Shown in pieces: positions 53,276-62,317 of a DNA stretch of 64,000 nt. Under the pieces are notes generated by a model, which saw nothing but the letters and a program-made list of their open reading frames with translations, made no database searches and had not been told where the DNA came from. Position 1 is the first letter of the stretch. Every line of letters starts with the position of its first letter. The translations under genes and the position numbers were made by a program. Source of the stretch: Mangrovibacter phragmitis (GTDB lineage: Bacteria; Pseudomonadota; Gammaproteobacteria; Enterobacterales; Enterobacteriaceae); NCBI RefSeq assembly GCF_001655675.1, contig NZ_LYRP01000001.1, positions 124,001 through 188,000 of the forward strand, written 5' to 3'.

Positions 53276-54059
53276 GCCGTTGTTCGATAACCCGGCCATG
53301 CGTCGTGCAGTATGGCCGGTGTTACTGGGCCTGGTGGTAATCGGTGCCTGGGAGGTGTGTTTCCGCCAGTTTGCTGTACCTGTGTGGCTGGCCCCAAAAC
53401 CCAGCGATATTGCTGCTGTGCTTTATCAACAGTGGCCTGCACTCCTGGGGAGTTTTTGGGTTACGCTGAAAGTCACCCTGCTGGCTTTTATGCTGGCGGT
53501 TTGTATTGGTACAGCCGTCGCATTTTTGTTTGTCCAAAGCCGGGTTATTGAATCCTGTCTGATGCCCTGGGCTATTTTGTTTCAGGTTACGCCAGTGGTT
53601 GCTATTGCACCGTTGGTAATCATCTGGATCCACAACACCACTCTGGCTCTGGTGGTATGCGCAATGCTGGTCGCTGTGTTTCCGGTGTTAACCAACACCA
53701 CTTTGGGTTTACGTAGTGTCAGCCCGGGGCTGGTTAATCTGTTTCGTATCAACCAGGCAACTCGTTGGCAGGAACTGATACGCCTGCGCCTGCCTGCGGC
53801 GCTGCCCCACTTTTTTAGCGGGTTACGTGTTGCCTCCGGGCTGGCGTTAATTGGTGCCGTGGTCGCTGAGTTTGTTGCCGGAACGGGGGGAACTGGTGCG
53901 GGGCTTGCCTGGCAAATCCTTCAGGCGGGGTTCCAGCTTAACCTGCCTTTGATGTTCGCCGCCCTGTTTCTAATTACCTGCACTGGGCTGGGTTTATTCT
54001 GCCTGATGTCACTGCTCAGCCACTACTTCCTGCGTCACTGGCATGAAAGCGCGCAATAA
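53268..54059 (+). CDS. ABC transporter permease (NMT1-type importer)
   Basis: A 263-residue inner-membrane permease of the BPD_transp_1 family with about six transmembrane helices and the EAA-type loop (INQATRWQELIRLRLPAALP then HFFSGLRVASG). GGAGG lies six bases before the ATG, and the start overlaps the ATPase gene, so the transporter subunits are translationally coupled. It is followed 16 bases later by the deaminase-like gene. Confidence 0.92.
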   Translation: MTKPLFDNPAMRRAVWPVLLGLVVIGAWEVCFRQFAVPVWLAPKPSDIAAVLYQQWPALLGSFWVTLKVTLLAFMLAVCIGTAVAFLFVQSRVIESCLMPWAILFQVTPVVAIAPLVIIWIHNTTLALVVCAMLVAVFPVLTNTTLGLRSVSPGLVNLFRINQATRWQELIRLRLPAALPHFFSGLRVASGLALIGAVVAEFVAGTGGTGAGLAWQILQAGFQLNLPLMFAALFLITCTGLGLFCLMSLLSHYFLRHWHESAQ

Positions 54060-54075
54060 ACCACAAGGAGTTGAG

Positions 54076-55503
54076 ATGCCCCGTTTACTAATTAAACACT
54101 GCCGCACCATTATGACAGGCCTGGCGGGTGACCTGGCCCGCCACAGCGGGCACGATATTCTGGTTGAAGACGGCACCATAACGGCTATTGGTGACCTGGA
54201 TACGCCTGCCAATACACCTGTTATGGATGCTAAGGGCTGTATTGCCTACCCAGGCTGGGTTAACACTCATCATCATTTGTTCCAGTCGTTACTTAAAGGT
54301 GAAGCTGGCGGGCTTAACCAAAGCCTTGGTGCATGGCTTGCTGCCACGCCTTACCGTTACCGGGCTGCGTTTGATGAACAGACGTTTCGCGTTGCGGCCC
54401 GTGTTGGCCTGGTTGAGTTATTGCGTTCCGGGTGTACTACGGTGGCCGATCATCACTATCTTTACTGGCCCGGCATGCCCTTTGACAGCGCCGATATTCT
54501 GTTTGAAGAAGCCAGCGCATTAGGGATTCGTTTTGTGTTATGCCGGGGAGGCGCCACACAAACTCGTGGTCTTGAGGAGAATTTACCTCAGGCGTTGCGC
54601 CCGGAAAAATTTGATAGCTGGATGGCAGATATGCAGCGGCTTACCAGCCGTTATCACCAGGCAAGCGAGACAGCCATGCGCCAGGTGGTCATGGCCCCAA
54701 CCAGCTCGCTGCACTCCACTACCCCGGAACAATTGCGTGAATGTGCTGATTTGGCTCGCCGCTCTGGAATTCGCCTGCACAGCCACCTGTCTGAAACGGT
54801 GGATTACCTTGATGCTGCACGGAGTAAGTTCGCCATGACGCCGGTTGAGTTTTGTGCGGAATATGGCTGGACCGGCCCGGATGTCTGGTTCGCACATCTG
54901 GTGAAGTTATTGCCGCAAGAGATTGCTCTGTTGGGGGCAACCGGTACAGGTATTGCGCATTGCCCGCAAAGTAATGGGCGTCTTGGCAGTGGCATTGCCG
55001 ATATTATTGGCCTTGAACAGGCGGGTGTGAAAATTTCGCTGGGCGTGGACGGTGCCGGTTCGAACGAAGCGGCAGATATGATTAGTGAAACCCATGCAGC
55101 CTGGTTAATGCAACGCGCACGCAAAGGCATGCTGGCAACCCCGCGCTATGATGGCGGCCAGTGGGAAGGTGGCGGTGACGCAGCAACGGTTGATGACGTT
55201 ATCCGTTGGGGAACATCGGGTGGTGCGGCTGTGCTGGGGCTCAATGGCACCGGTTCACTGGCTCCGGGTATGGCAGCAGATATCGCGCTGTATCAACTGG
55301 ATGACCCCCGTTATTTTGGGTTGCACGACCCGGCAATTGCCCCTGTTGTCAGTGGCGGCCGGCCAGGTTTGCGGGCGTTACTGTGCGCAGGCCAGGTTGT
55401 TATGGAAAACGACAACCTGCCGGGTGTTGACCTGGCTCAGCTTGAGCTGGATGCTGCCAGTGCGGTAATACAGTTGCAAACACGGGCAGGCCTGCGTCGC
55501 TAA
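54076..55503 (+). CDS. 8-oxoguanine deaminase-like amidohydrolase
   Basis: The 475-residue enzyme is in the AtzA/TrzN/SsnA branch of the amidohydrolase superfamily and most resembles bacterial 8-oxoguanine deaminases. Metal ligands: H65 and H67 in WVNTHHHLFQ, His in IRLHSHLSE, and Asp in LGVDGAGSNE; IAHCPQSNGRL is a further family motif. These enzymes convert 8-oxoguanine to urate, or deaminate guanine or other aminated rings. Start chosen at 54076 because AAGGAG lies seven bases upstream. Together with the transporter and the leader RNA it points to salvage of an oxidised or aminated purine as a nitrogen source. A terminator follows. Confidence 0.88.
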   Translation: MPRLLIKHCRTIMTGLAGDLARHSGHDILVEDGTITAIGDLDTPANTPVMDAKGCIAYPGWVNTHHHLFQSLLKGEAGGLNQSLGAWLAATPYRYRAAFDEQTFRVAARVGLVELLRSGCTTVADHHYLYWPGMPFDSADILFEEASALGIRFVLCRGGATQTRGLEENLPQALRPEKFDSWMADMQRLTSRYHQASETAMRQVVMAPTSSLHSTTPEQLRECADLARRSGIRLHSHLSETVDYLDAARSKFAMTPVEFCAEYGWTGPDVWFAHLVKLLPQEIALLGATGTGIAHCPQSNGRLGSGIADIIGLEQAGVKISLGVDGAGSNEAADMISETHAAWLMQRARKGMLATPRYDGGQWEGGGDAATVDDVIRWGTSGGAAVLGLNGTGSLAPGMAADIALYQLDDPRYFGLHDPAIAPVVSGGRPGLRALLCAGQVVMENDNLPGVDLAQLELDAASAVIQLQTRAGLRR

Positions 55504-55530
55504 TTCACCAGGACCACCCTGACGGCAATT

Positions 55531-55573
55531 ACCGGCAACAGTCAGTGTTGCCGGTGTTCCTGATTTTCTTTGG
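55531..55573 (+). terminator. terminator of the transporter-deaminase operon
   Basis: ACCGGCAACA pairs with TGTTGCCGGT (ten perfect pairs, five-base loop), followed by GTTCCTGATTTTCTTT. It begins 28 bases after the stop codon. Confidence 0.75.
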
Positions 55574-55696
55574 TGATGCGCCCTGAAACAGAACTTTATT
55601 TAAATCACAAAAAATTAACATCCCCAAAAAATTTTTTACCTGCGGTTGTTTTTAAGTCTTTCTTAATCATGGCTGCGTACTGTTTGTTCATCGGCG

Positions 55697-56329
55697 TTGA
55701 TTGCAGAGAACAGACAGATGGATTCAACCTCGTTCTGGAAACTTACAATCATCTTCATTTCTGGCCCCACAGAGGAGCCCAACGGGGTACGTTTGCGTGA
55801 AAAAAGTATTAATTTTACTACGCAGGCGCACTGGCAGCCGCAGGGTCTTTTATCCTCTGAATGGACGATGGCTGAGATGCTCTGCCTGGCGATATTGCAA
55901 CTTGATGCTCTTAACGAAAGGCTGGCGGATCATGCGCGTATCGGTCCGCTGATATCCACCTGTGCGATAACAAAACATCAGTTTGTCACTCCTAATGGAC
56001 GACTGCGACCACAGGCTGTTTTCCATTATTTTTTGCTGATAATCCATTTTTTCAGGCGGAGATTACCCATGGCATTGTATCAACCACTTGTTGCGCAAAC
56101 TGATAGCGCCAGTATTGCTCCTGCGATAGCAAGACACCTTGAGTTACCAGACAGCGCGCTCAGTTACCTGCACTCCCATGGCGAGTGGGATAAATCCTGT
56201 GTTGAGTTTTTTACCCGCCTGATGAATGAAGTGACACAACCTCAGGACCAGACTGCGATTATTCATGCTGCACAAATGGTTTACCCGTTGTATGCAGCGA
56301 TGTTGGCTGAAGTCGCCGGAGTTTACTGA
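55697..56329 (+). pseudogene. TenA/haem-oxygenase-like gene, probably decayed
   Basis: The last 85 residues (from about 56070) resemble the C-terminus of TenA/iron-containing redox proteins: a long-helix region, LPDSALSYLHSHGEWD, VEFFTRLMNEV, then IIHAAQMVYPLYAAML. In that family the motif is H-x-E-L-D-x2-H; here the second His is Cys (DKSC) and the Leu is Trp. The first 125 residues have no recognisable relation to the family's metal-binding N-terminus, and an alternative ATG lies at 56070. The gene looks truncated or rearranged. Its stop overlaps the next SDR gene by one base, a pairing seen in Pseudomonas clusters with an acyl-CoA ligase, which is missing here. Confidence 0.5.
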
Positions 56330-57141
56330 TGAAACTGACGAATAAACGCGTGTTACTGACGGGCGCCAGCGGAGGAATTGGTCAGGCGCTGGCTTTTGAA
56401 CTTGCCTCACGGGGAGCACACCTGATTTTAGTGGGGCGTAATGGCCCGGCCATGAACGAACTGGTTAAGCGCCTGCCTGGAGCGGCTTATCATCAGGTAA
56501 TGACGGTTAAGCATTACAGCCATGATGAAATTAGCGAGTTGCGTGAGGTGCTCCAGTATGAACCCCGGCTGGATGTGCTTATCAATAATGCTGGCACTCA
56601 ATGCTTCCGCTGGCTTGAAAAACAGTCGTTTGGCGATATTCATGCGCAACTTTATACCAACACAGAAGTACCGATTTTGCTCACCCGGGCGCTACTGGAC
56701 AGGTTTAATGCCGAAGGCATGGTAGTTAATGTGGGGTCTATCATGGGAGATATTGGTTACCCAGGTTACAGCCTGTATTGTGCCAGTAAGTTCGCATTGC
56801 GTGGATTCAGTGAGGCTTTGAGCCGTGAACTGGCAGACACCGGCATTCGCGTAGTGTACGTTGCCCCCCGTGCCACCGATACATCATTAAACAGTGAGGC
56901 TATGGTGGAAATGAACCGGCTGCTCGGTAATAAGAGTGACTCGCCTCAATGGGTAGCCAGTCAGATAATTACTGCAATCCAGAAACGGCGCTTACGTACT
57001 CGTCTTGGCTTTCCGGAAAGGTTTTTTGTGAAAATCAATGCGTTGCTCCCCACACTGGTTGATAACGCGCTGATACGCAAACTGGCAGTCATTCAGCAAT
57101 TTGCCCGGACCAGCCTGAAACCTGGAGCAAAGAAATCATGA
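56329..57141 (+). CDS. short-chain dehydrogenase/reductase
   Basis: The 270-residue SDR has the cofactor loop TGASGGIGQ, NNAG at about residue 88, active-site Ser in VNVGSIMGDIG and the YCASK Tyr/Lys motif. The Arg in VGRNGP after beta-2 fits NADP(H). The start overlaps the TenA-like stop (TGATG). The C-terminal extension (about 225-270) is longer than in minimal SDRs. In related clusters this gene travels with TenA-like and AMP-ligase genes; the substrate is unknown. Confidence 0.88.
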   Translation: MKLTNKRVLLTGASGGIGQALAFELASRGAHLILVGRNGPAMNELVKRLPGAAYHQVMTVKHYSHDEISELREVLQYEPRLDVLINNAGTQCFRWLEKQSFGDIHAQLYTNTEVPILLTRALLDRFNAEGMVVNVGSIMGDIGYPGYSLYCASKFALRGFSEALSRELADTGIRVVYVAPRATDTSLNSEAMVEMNRLLGNKSDSPQWVASQIITAIQKRRLRTRLGFPERFFVKINALLPTLVDNALIRKLAVIQQFARTSLKPGAKKS

Positions 57142-57236
57142 AACATCGTGCGGGCAACTGATTGCCACTTCGTGCGTTTATCTCTCATGCTGTCTGGCAG
57201 ACCCAAAGCCACCACTGATATTCTTTGCAAGAATCG

Positions 57237-57267
57237 GACCGGTTAGTCACCACCTTAACCGGTCTTT
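57237..57267 (+). terminator. terminator after the SDR gene
   Basis: GACCGGTTA pairs with TAACCGGTC (nine pairs, ten-base loop) followed by TTTA. It ends 36 bases before the next gene. Confidence 0.65.
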
Positions 57268-57302
57268 ATGACGATGTCGCAGTTTGACTAAGGACTCTTG
57301 CA

Positions 57303-57947
57303 ATGACTATCGACCAAATTGTTCGTCAGCGTTATACCAGCAAAGCGTATGATGGCAGCCGTAAACTGACACAGGAACAACAGCAACAGTTGCTGGATGT
57401 GCTGCGTTTTGCCCCTTCATCAGTTAACTCACAGCCATGGCACTTTTATGCAATAACGTCGGACGAAGCAAAACAACAGATAATCCCGGCGGTGAGTGAG
57501 CCGAATGCCGCAAAAATTCATAACGCTGCTTTGGTAGTCGTTTTCGCAACCCGTACAGCTATTGATGACGCTCATCTGAACGCGATTCTTGAAAAAGAAC
57601 AGCAGGATGGCCGTTTTATCAACAGTGATGCCCGCGAAGGCATGGATAAAGGCCGCCGTTACTTTGTTGGGCTGAACAGTACATCGGCAGAAAAACAACG
57701 CGAATGGATGGCACGCCAGGCTTATATCGCGCTGGGTTTCTTGTTGCTGAGCGCTGCGACAATGGGGCTCGATGCCACACCAATAGAAGGTTTCACTGCG
57801 TCCAAAATGGATGATGTGCTGGGCCTCGCAGAAAAAGGCCAGACCAGTGTGGTCGTTGCGACGGTCGGTTATCGCAGTGATGCAGATTTTAATGCGAAAT
57901 TACCGAAATCACGCCTCGACCAAAACGAAGTGATCACCCTACTCTAA
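57303..57947 (+). CDS. NfsB-like oxygen-insensitive NAD(P)H nitroreductase
   Basis: The 214-residue FMN flavoprotein resembles E. coli NfsB: RYTSKAYDGSRKLT at the N-terminus, the FMN-contact region FAPSSVNSQPWHF, and MGLDATPIEGF near the C-terminus. It reduces nitroaromatics, quinones or dihydropteridine-like substrates as a homodimer. No neighbour suggests its natural substrate. A strong hairpin follows directly. Confidence 0.92.
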   Translation: MTIDQIVRQRYTSKAYDGSRKLTQEQQQQLLDVLRFAPSSVNSQPWHFYAITSDEAKQQIIPAVSEPNAAKIHNAALVVVFATRTAIDDAHLNAILEKEQQDGRFINSDAREGMDKGRRYFVGLNSTSAEKQREWMARQAYIALGFLLLSAATMGLDATPIEGFTASKMDDVLGLAEKGQTSVVVATVGYRSDADFNAKLPKSRLDQNEVITLL

Positions 57948-57954
57948 CCCGCAC

Positions 57955-57975
57955 CGGGTCTGAAAATCAGACCCG
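57955..57975 (+). terminator. terminator of the nitroreductase gene
   Basis: CGGGTCTGA pairs with TCAGACCCG around an AAA loop; AATTTTTATT follows after a short gap. It begins eight bases past the stop codon. Confidence 0.75.
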
Positions 57976-58004
57976 TCATTCCAATTTTTATTACTCTGTT
58001 ACTT

Positions 58005-58019
58005 TGTGACGTTGTCACA
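58005..58019. promoter_or_regulatory. palindromic site upstream of ansP
   Basis: TGTGACGTTGTCACA is a perfect 6-3-6 palindrome. It looks like a CRP site but has five instead of six bases between TGTGA and TCACA, so CRP binding would be weak; another regulator is possible. Confidence 0.45.
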
Positions 58020-58129
58020 TATTATCCATGTATTCTTTACTGAATAAAGATAAGCCAGACTTATAAAATTCTTACTTCTATGTTTTGCTTCATTAATGAA
58101 TTGAGGGTAGGATTCTTCGTCATTTTTAC

Positions 58130-58212
58130 ACCCTTTCAGTCTAATAAATCCTAATGAAAGGGTAATAGCGGCGGATAATTCACCAGAAAAAGCAAACGAT
58201 TGTCTCTGGTGA
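58130..58212 (+). promoter_or_regulatory. ansP leader with two inverted repeats
   Basis: ACCCTTTCA/TGAAAGGGT (58130-58138 with 58155-58163) and TCACCAGA/TCTGGTGA (58180-58187 with 58205-58212) are perfect inverted repeats in the 319-base gap before ansP. They may be operators or leader hairpins. No T-tract and no known RNA class recognised. Confidence 0.45.
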
Positions 58213-58266
58213 GTCAGAAGCCAGGCTTATCATTAATGAAAGTATTACAGACAGGATTGAGCAGGC

Positions 58267-59778
58267 ATGAAAGCAACATCAAAGCACGCAGCGGAGCAAC
58301 ACGCTGCAAAACGCCGCTGGCTGAATTCACATGAAGCTGGCTATCACAAAGCGATGGGTAACCGCCAGGTGCAAATGATTGCTATTGGCGGTGCGATTGG
58401 CACTGGTTTGTTTTTAGGTGCAGGTGCGCGCCTTCAGGCCGCAGGGCCTGCGTTGGCACTGGTGTATTTAGTGTGCGGTATTTTCTCCTTCTTCATTCTG
58501 CGCGCACTGGGTGAATTAGTGTTACATCGCCCTTCCAGTGGGAGTTTTGTCTCTTACGCTCGTGAATTTCTTGGTGAGAAAGCGTCTTATGTCGCAGGCT
58601 GGATGTATTTTGTGAACTGGGCGATGACGGGCATTGTTGATATCACGGCCGTTGCATTGTACATGCATTACTGGGGTGCGTTTGGTGATGTTCCTCAATG
58701 GATTTTCGCTCTGGCGGCACTGGGTATTGTCGGCACCATGAACATGATTGGCGTGAAGTGGTTCGCTGAGATGGAGTTTTGGTTTGCTCTGGTTAAAGTG
58801 CTGGCGATTGTCCTGTTTCTGGTGATTGGTGTGGTCTTCCTTGGCAGCGGTAAACCGCTTGATGGTGGCGCTACGGGGTTCCATCTGATTACAGACAATG
58901 GTGGGATGTTCCCCCACGGTCTGTTGCCTGCACTGGTGCTGGTTCAGGGGGTTGTGTTTGCCTTTGCCTCTATTGAACTGGTGGGAACCGCGGCGGGTGA
59001 ATGTAAAGACCCGGAAACCATGGTACCAAAAGCTATCAACAGCGTTATCTGGCGTATTGGCCTGTTCTATGTTGGTTCTGTGTTGCTGCTGGTACTGCTG
59101 TTACCCTGGAATGCTTACCAGGCCGGGCAGAGCCCGTTTGTGACCTTCTTTTCTAAACTGGGTGTGCCTTATGTAGGCAGTATCATGAATATCGTGGTGC
59201 TGACGGCAGCGCTTTCCAGCCTCAACTCTGGCCTGTATTCCACCGGGCGAATTCTGCGTTCTATGTCGATGGGCGGCTCTGCACCGCAGTTTATGTCACG
59301 GATGAGTAAGCACCATGTTCCTTTTGCCGGTATTTTGGTGACACTGTGTGTGTACGTTGTCGGCGTTTTCCTGAACTATTTAGTGCCTTCTCAAGTTTTT
59401 GAAATTGTACTGAATGTGGCATCGCTGGGGATTATTTCCAGTTGGGCATTTATTGTGGTTTGCCAGATGAAACTGCGCCAGGCTATTAAGCAAGGCAAAG
59501 CGAAAGATGTGAGCTTCAAACTGCCTGGTGCTCCTTTTACATCCTGGCTGACACTGCTGTTTTTATTCAGTGTACTGGTGCTGATGGCATTTGATTACCC
59601 TAACGGTACCTGGACGATTGCATCGATTCCGTTAATTGCAGTATTACTGGTTGCGGGCTGGTATGGGGTGCGTCACCGCGTACACCAGATTCACAGTGAG
59701 CTGGATTTTGATACCGGGTCAAAGGCGGATAAGACCGCTGAGTCTGCACCAAAAACACTCGTGCGTGACGCCGAGTAA
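58267..59778 (+). CDS. ansP: L-asparagine permease
   Basis: The 503-residue inner-membrane permease of the AAT branch of the APC superfamily has 12 transmembrane helices and is nearly collinear with E. coli AnsP from its first residues (HAAEQHAAKRRWLNSHE, then GNRQVQMIAIGGAIGTGLFL). It imports L-asparagine by proton symport. CAGGAT and AGCAGG lie before the ATG. Its position next to pqqU and mcbR follows E. coli, though yncE is absent between ansP and pqqU. Confidence 0.96.
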   Translation: MKATSKHAAEQHAAKRRWLNSHEAGYHKAMGNRQVQMIAIGGAIGTGLFLGAGARLQAAGPALALVYLVCGIFSFFILRALGELVLHRPSSGSFVSYAREFLGEKASYVAGWMYFVNWAMTGIVDITAVALYMHYWGAFGDVPQWIFALAALGIVGTMNMIGVKWFAEMEFWFALVKVLAIVLFLVIGVVFLGSGKPLDGGATGFHLITDNGGMFPHGLLPALVLVQGVVFAFASIELVGTAAGECKDPETMVPKAINSVIWRIGLFYVGSVLLLVLLLPWNAYQAGQSPFVTFFSKLGVPYVGSIMNIVVLTAALSSLNSGLYSTGRILRSMSMGGSAPQFMSRMSKHHVPFAGILVTLCVYVVGVFLNYLVPSQVFEIVLNVASLGIISSWAFIVVCQMKLRQAIKQGKAKDVSFKLPGAPFTSWLTLLFLFSVLVLMAFDYPNGTWTIASIPLIAVLLVAGWYGVRHRVHQIHSELDFDTGSKADKTAESAPKTLVRDAE

Positions 59779-60047
59779 CACGCTGTTGTAAATCGGTATG
59801 TCATTGCCAGGGAAGGCATTGACAGATAAAGCATATTACCCCTGCCCTGTAGAGTTTGCTGTATAAAGACGCCTTTCCAATTTTCTCCCGCTATGCCGTT
59901 CTCTTCGCAAACAATGCCCTGAAAATCGCGCTGGCTCAGGCTACGGCACGTAATAGCGGACTATTTTTCCTTTTCATGTATTTACAAAACATTTACCATA
60001 TATTCACAATCATTGATGTAATTATCCATTGAAGTAACAGGCTATTT

Positions 60048-62186
60048 ATGAAAATTTTTTCTGCCAGACAGATCGCTTGTTCTGTCTTGCTGATCCCCAC
60101 GAGTGTTATCCCCCTGGCTGCAATAGCTGAACAAACCACCAATAACAGTGACGCGTCTTCAACCATGATTGTCACTGCCACACAGCTAACTCCATCAGAG
60201 CTGGATACACCAGCGGCGGTTACAGTGGTTAATGGTAATGATATTCGCCATGCCAAACCCAGGATAAACCTTTCTGAAAGCCTTGGTGAGGTTCCGGGGC
60301 TGCAAATCCTCAACCGGCAGAATTATGCGCAGGATTTACAACTGTCAATCCGTGGTTTTGGCGCGCGCTCTACCTACGGTGTGCGTGGTCTGCGAATTTA
60401 TGAAGATGGTATTCCTTCAACGATGCCTGATGGCGAAGGCCAGACATCGAATATTGATTTAAGCAGCGTAAGCAGCATTACTGTTTTGCGTGGCCCGTTT
60501 TCAGCACTTTATGGTAGTTCCTCTGGCGGGGTTATAGATATTCAGAGCCAAAAAGGGAAACAACCCCCTGAAATTGAAGCCAGCAGCTACTTCGGTAGTT
60601 ATGGAACCTGGCGTTATGGCCTGAAAGCCACAGGCGCAACGGGTGATGGTACTCACAGTGGTGATGTTGATTACACTGTTTCAACTCAGCGTATGACCAC
60701 CAAAGGCTACCGTGACCATAGCGGCGCGCGTAAAAACCTGGCCAACGCACGGCTTGGCGTGCGCCTTAATGATGTCAGCAAACTGACGTTATTGTTTAAC
60801 AGTGTGGATATTAAAGCCAATGATCCTGGCGGGCTGAGCCGGTCGGAATGGCGCAGCGCCCCGCGCCAGTCTCCGCGGGGAGATCAGTACAATACCCGTA
60901 AAACCGTAAAACAAACCCAGGCCGGGCTGCGGTATGACAGGCAACTGAGCCTGAATGACGACCTGAGTGTCATGATGTATGCCGGGCAACGGGATATGAC
61001 ACAGTACCAGTCCATTCCTTATACACCGCAACTGAAGCCTACACATGCAGGCGGTGTTATTGATTTAACCCGTGAATACCAGGGCGTTGACACCCGCTGG
61101 ACACACCGTGGTAATGCCGGGCCAGTTCCCTTCAACGTAACGACCGGGCTGGATTACGAGAACATGCAGGAACATCGTAAAGGATACGAAAATTTCCATA
61201 TGGTGGATGGCTCTGCGGTTTATGGCGAGAAAGGTGCATTGCGGCGCGACGAACGTAACCTGATGTGGAACCTTGACCCCTATATCCAGACACACTGGCA
61301 GTTGCTCGATAAACTCAGCCTGGATGCGGGGCTGCGTTACAGTAATGTCTGGTTTGACTCCAATGATCATTATATTACCGCTGATAATGGTGATGGTAGC
61401 GGCGATACCAATTACCATAAATGGCTGCCAGTTGGCTCGCTAAATTACGCCGTCACAGATGCATGGAATGTGTATTTGTCTGCGGGTCGCGGATTCGAAA
61501 CACCAACTATCACTGAACTTTCTTACCGTAATGATGGTGCTCCAGGGCTGAATTTTAATCTGAAGCCATCAACCAGTAAAACCATTGAACTGGGCAGTAA
61601 AACGCGCATTGGCTATGGGTTACTCAGTGCCGCCATTTTCCAGACTGAAACCGACAATGAAATTGTTGTGGACAGTAGTGCCGGTGGCCGTACCACCTAC
61701 AAGAATGCTGGTGAAACACGCCGTCGCGGTGTTGAACTGGGGCTTGATGAACAATTTGCTGACAACTGGAAGATGAAACTTGCCTGGACCTGGCTGGATG
61801 CCACCTACCAGTCAAATGTGTGCAGTGACAGTAACTGTAATGGTAACCGCATTCCGGGAATTGCCCGCAATAACGTCTGGGCCTCTCTGGGCTGGGAACC
61901 GGAAGAGGGTTGGTACGCAAGTGGTGATATTCATTACCTGAGCAGTATTATGGCAGACGATGAAAACACCGCAAAAGTGCCCTCATGGACGACTGTTGGG
62001 CTAACCAGCGGCTACAAGTTCCGTTACAGCAACATGCTGGTTGATGCCTATACCCGCGTCGATAACCTGTTTGATAAACAGTATGTGGGTTCAGTGATTG
62101 TCAACGAAAGCAATGGGCGTTATTACGAACCGGCGCCTGGCCGTAATTATGGTGTAGGCTTGTCAGTTACCTGGCAATTTCAGTAA
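60048..62186 (+). CDS. pqqU: TonB-dependent PQQ receptor PqqU (YncD)
   Basis: The 712-residue outer-membrane receptor is collinear with E. coli YncD, now named PqqU, which takes up pyrroloquinoline quinone. Signal peptide ends near IAEQ. Plug domain: SELDTPAAVTVVNG, INLSESLGEVPGLQI, LSIRGFGARSTYGVRGLRIY, TVLRGPFSALYGSSSGGVI. The barrel ends GRYYEPAPGRNYGVGL. No PQQ biosynthesis or PQQ-enzyme gene is present in the window. No convincing Fur box is seen upstream. Confidence 0.95.
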   Translation: MKIFSARQIACSVLLIPTSVIPLAAIAEQTTNNSDASSTMIVTATQLTPSELDTPAAVTVVNGNDIRHAKPRINLSESLGEVPGLQILNRQNYAQDLQLSIRGFGARSTYGVRGLRIYEDGIPSTMPDGEGQTSNIDLSSVSSITVLRGPFSALYGSSSGGVIDIQSQKGKQPPEIEASSYFGSYGTWRYGLKATGATGDGTHSGDVDYTVSTQRMTTKGYRDHSGARKNLANARLGVRLNDVSKLTLLFNSVDIKANDPGGLSRSEWRSAPRQSPRGDQYNTRKTVKQTQAGLRYDRQLSLNDDLSVMMYAGQRDMTQYQSIPYTPQLKPTHAGGVIDLTREYQGVDTRWTHRGNAGPVPFNVTTGLDYENMQEHRKGYENFHMVDGSAVYGEKGALRRDERNLMWNLDPYIQTHWQLLDKLSLDAGLRYSNVWFDSNDHYITADNGDGSGDTNYHKWLPVGSLNYAVTDAWNVYLSAGRGFETPTITELSYRNDGAPGLNFNLKPSTSKTIELGSKTRIGYGLLSAAIFQTETDNEIVVDSSAGGRTTYKNAGETRRRGVELGLDEQFADNWKMKLAWTWLDATYQSNVCSDSNCNGNRIPGIARNNVWASLGWEPEEGWYASGDIHYLSSIMADDENTAKVPSWTTVGLTSGYKFRYSNMLVDAYTRVDNLFDKQYVGSVIVNESNGRYYEPAPGRNYGVGLSVTWQFQ

Positions 62187-62202
62187 GTTCTGAACGTACT
62201 TC

Positions 62203-62243
62203 AAACAGGGACGGTGAGGAATTCTTACCATCCCTGTTTTTTT
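62203..62243 (+). terminator. pqqU intrinsic terminator
   Basis: AAACAGGGACGGT pairs with ACCATCCCTGTTT (one mismatch) and is followed by a run of seven T. Confidence 0.92.
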
Positions 62244-62317
62244 ATCCTGGTTAAACAGGCCACATTATTTCACGCCTGCGTTATTATTGTTTGCCTATTA
62301 TCTCACCGTGCTGATTT

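Noticed and set aside
58005-58019. CRP site call for the palindrome before ansP
   Set aside because: TGTGA and TCACA are separated by five bases, not six, so it was recorded only as an unassigned palindrome.
60000-60047. Fur box before pqqU
   Set aside because: The ATCATTGAT-like bases match the consensus poorly.
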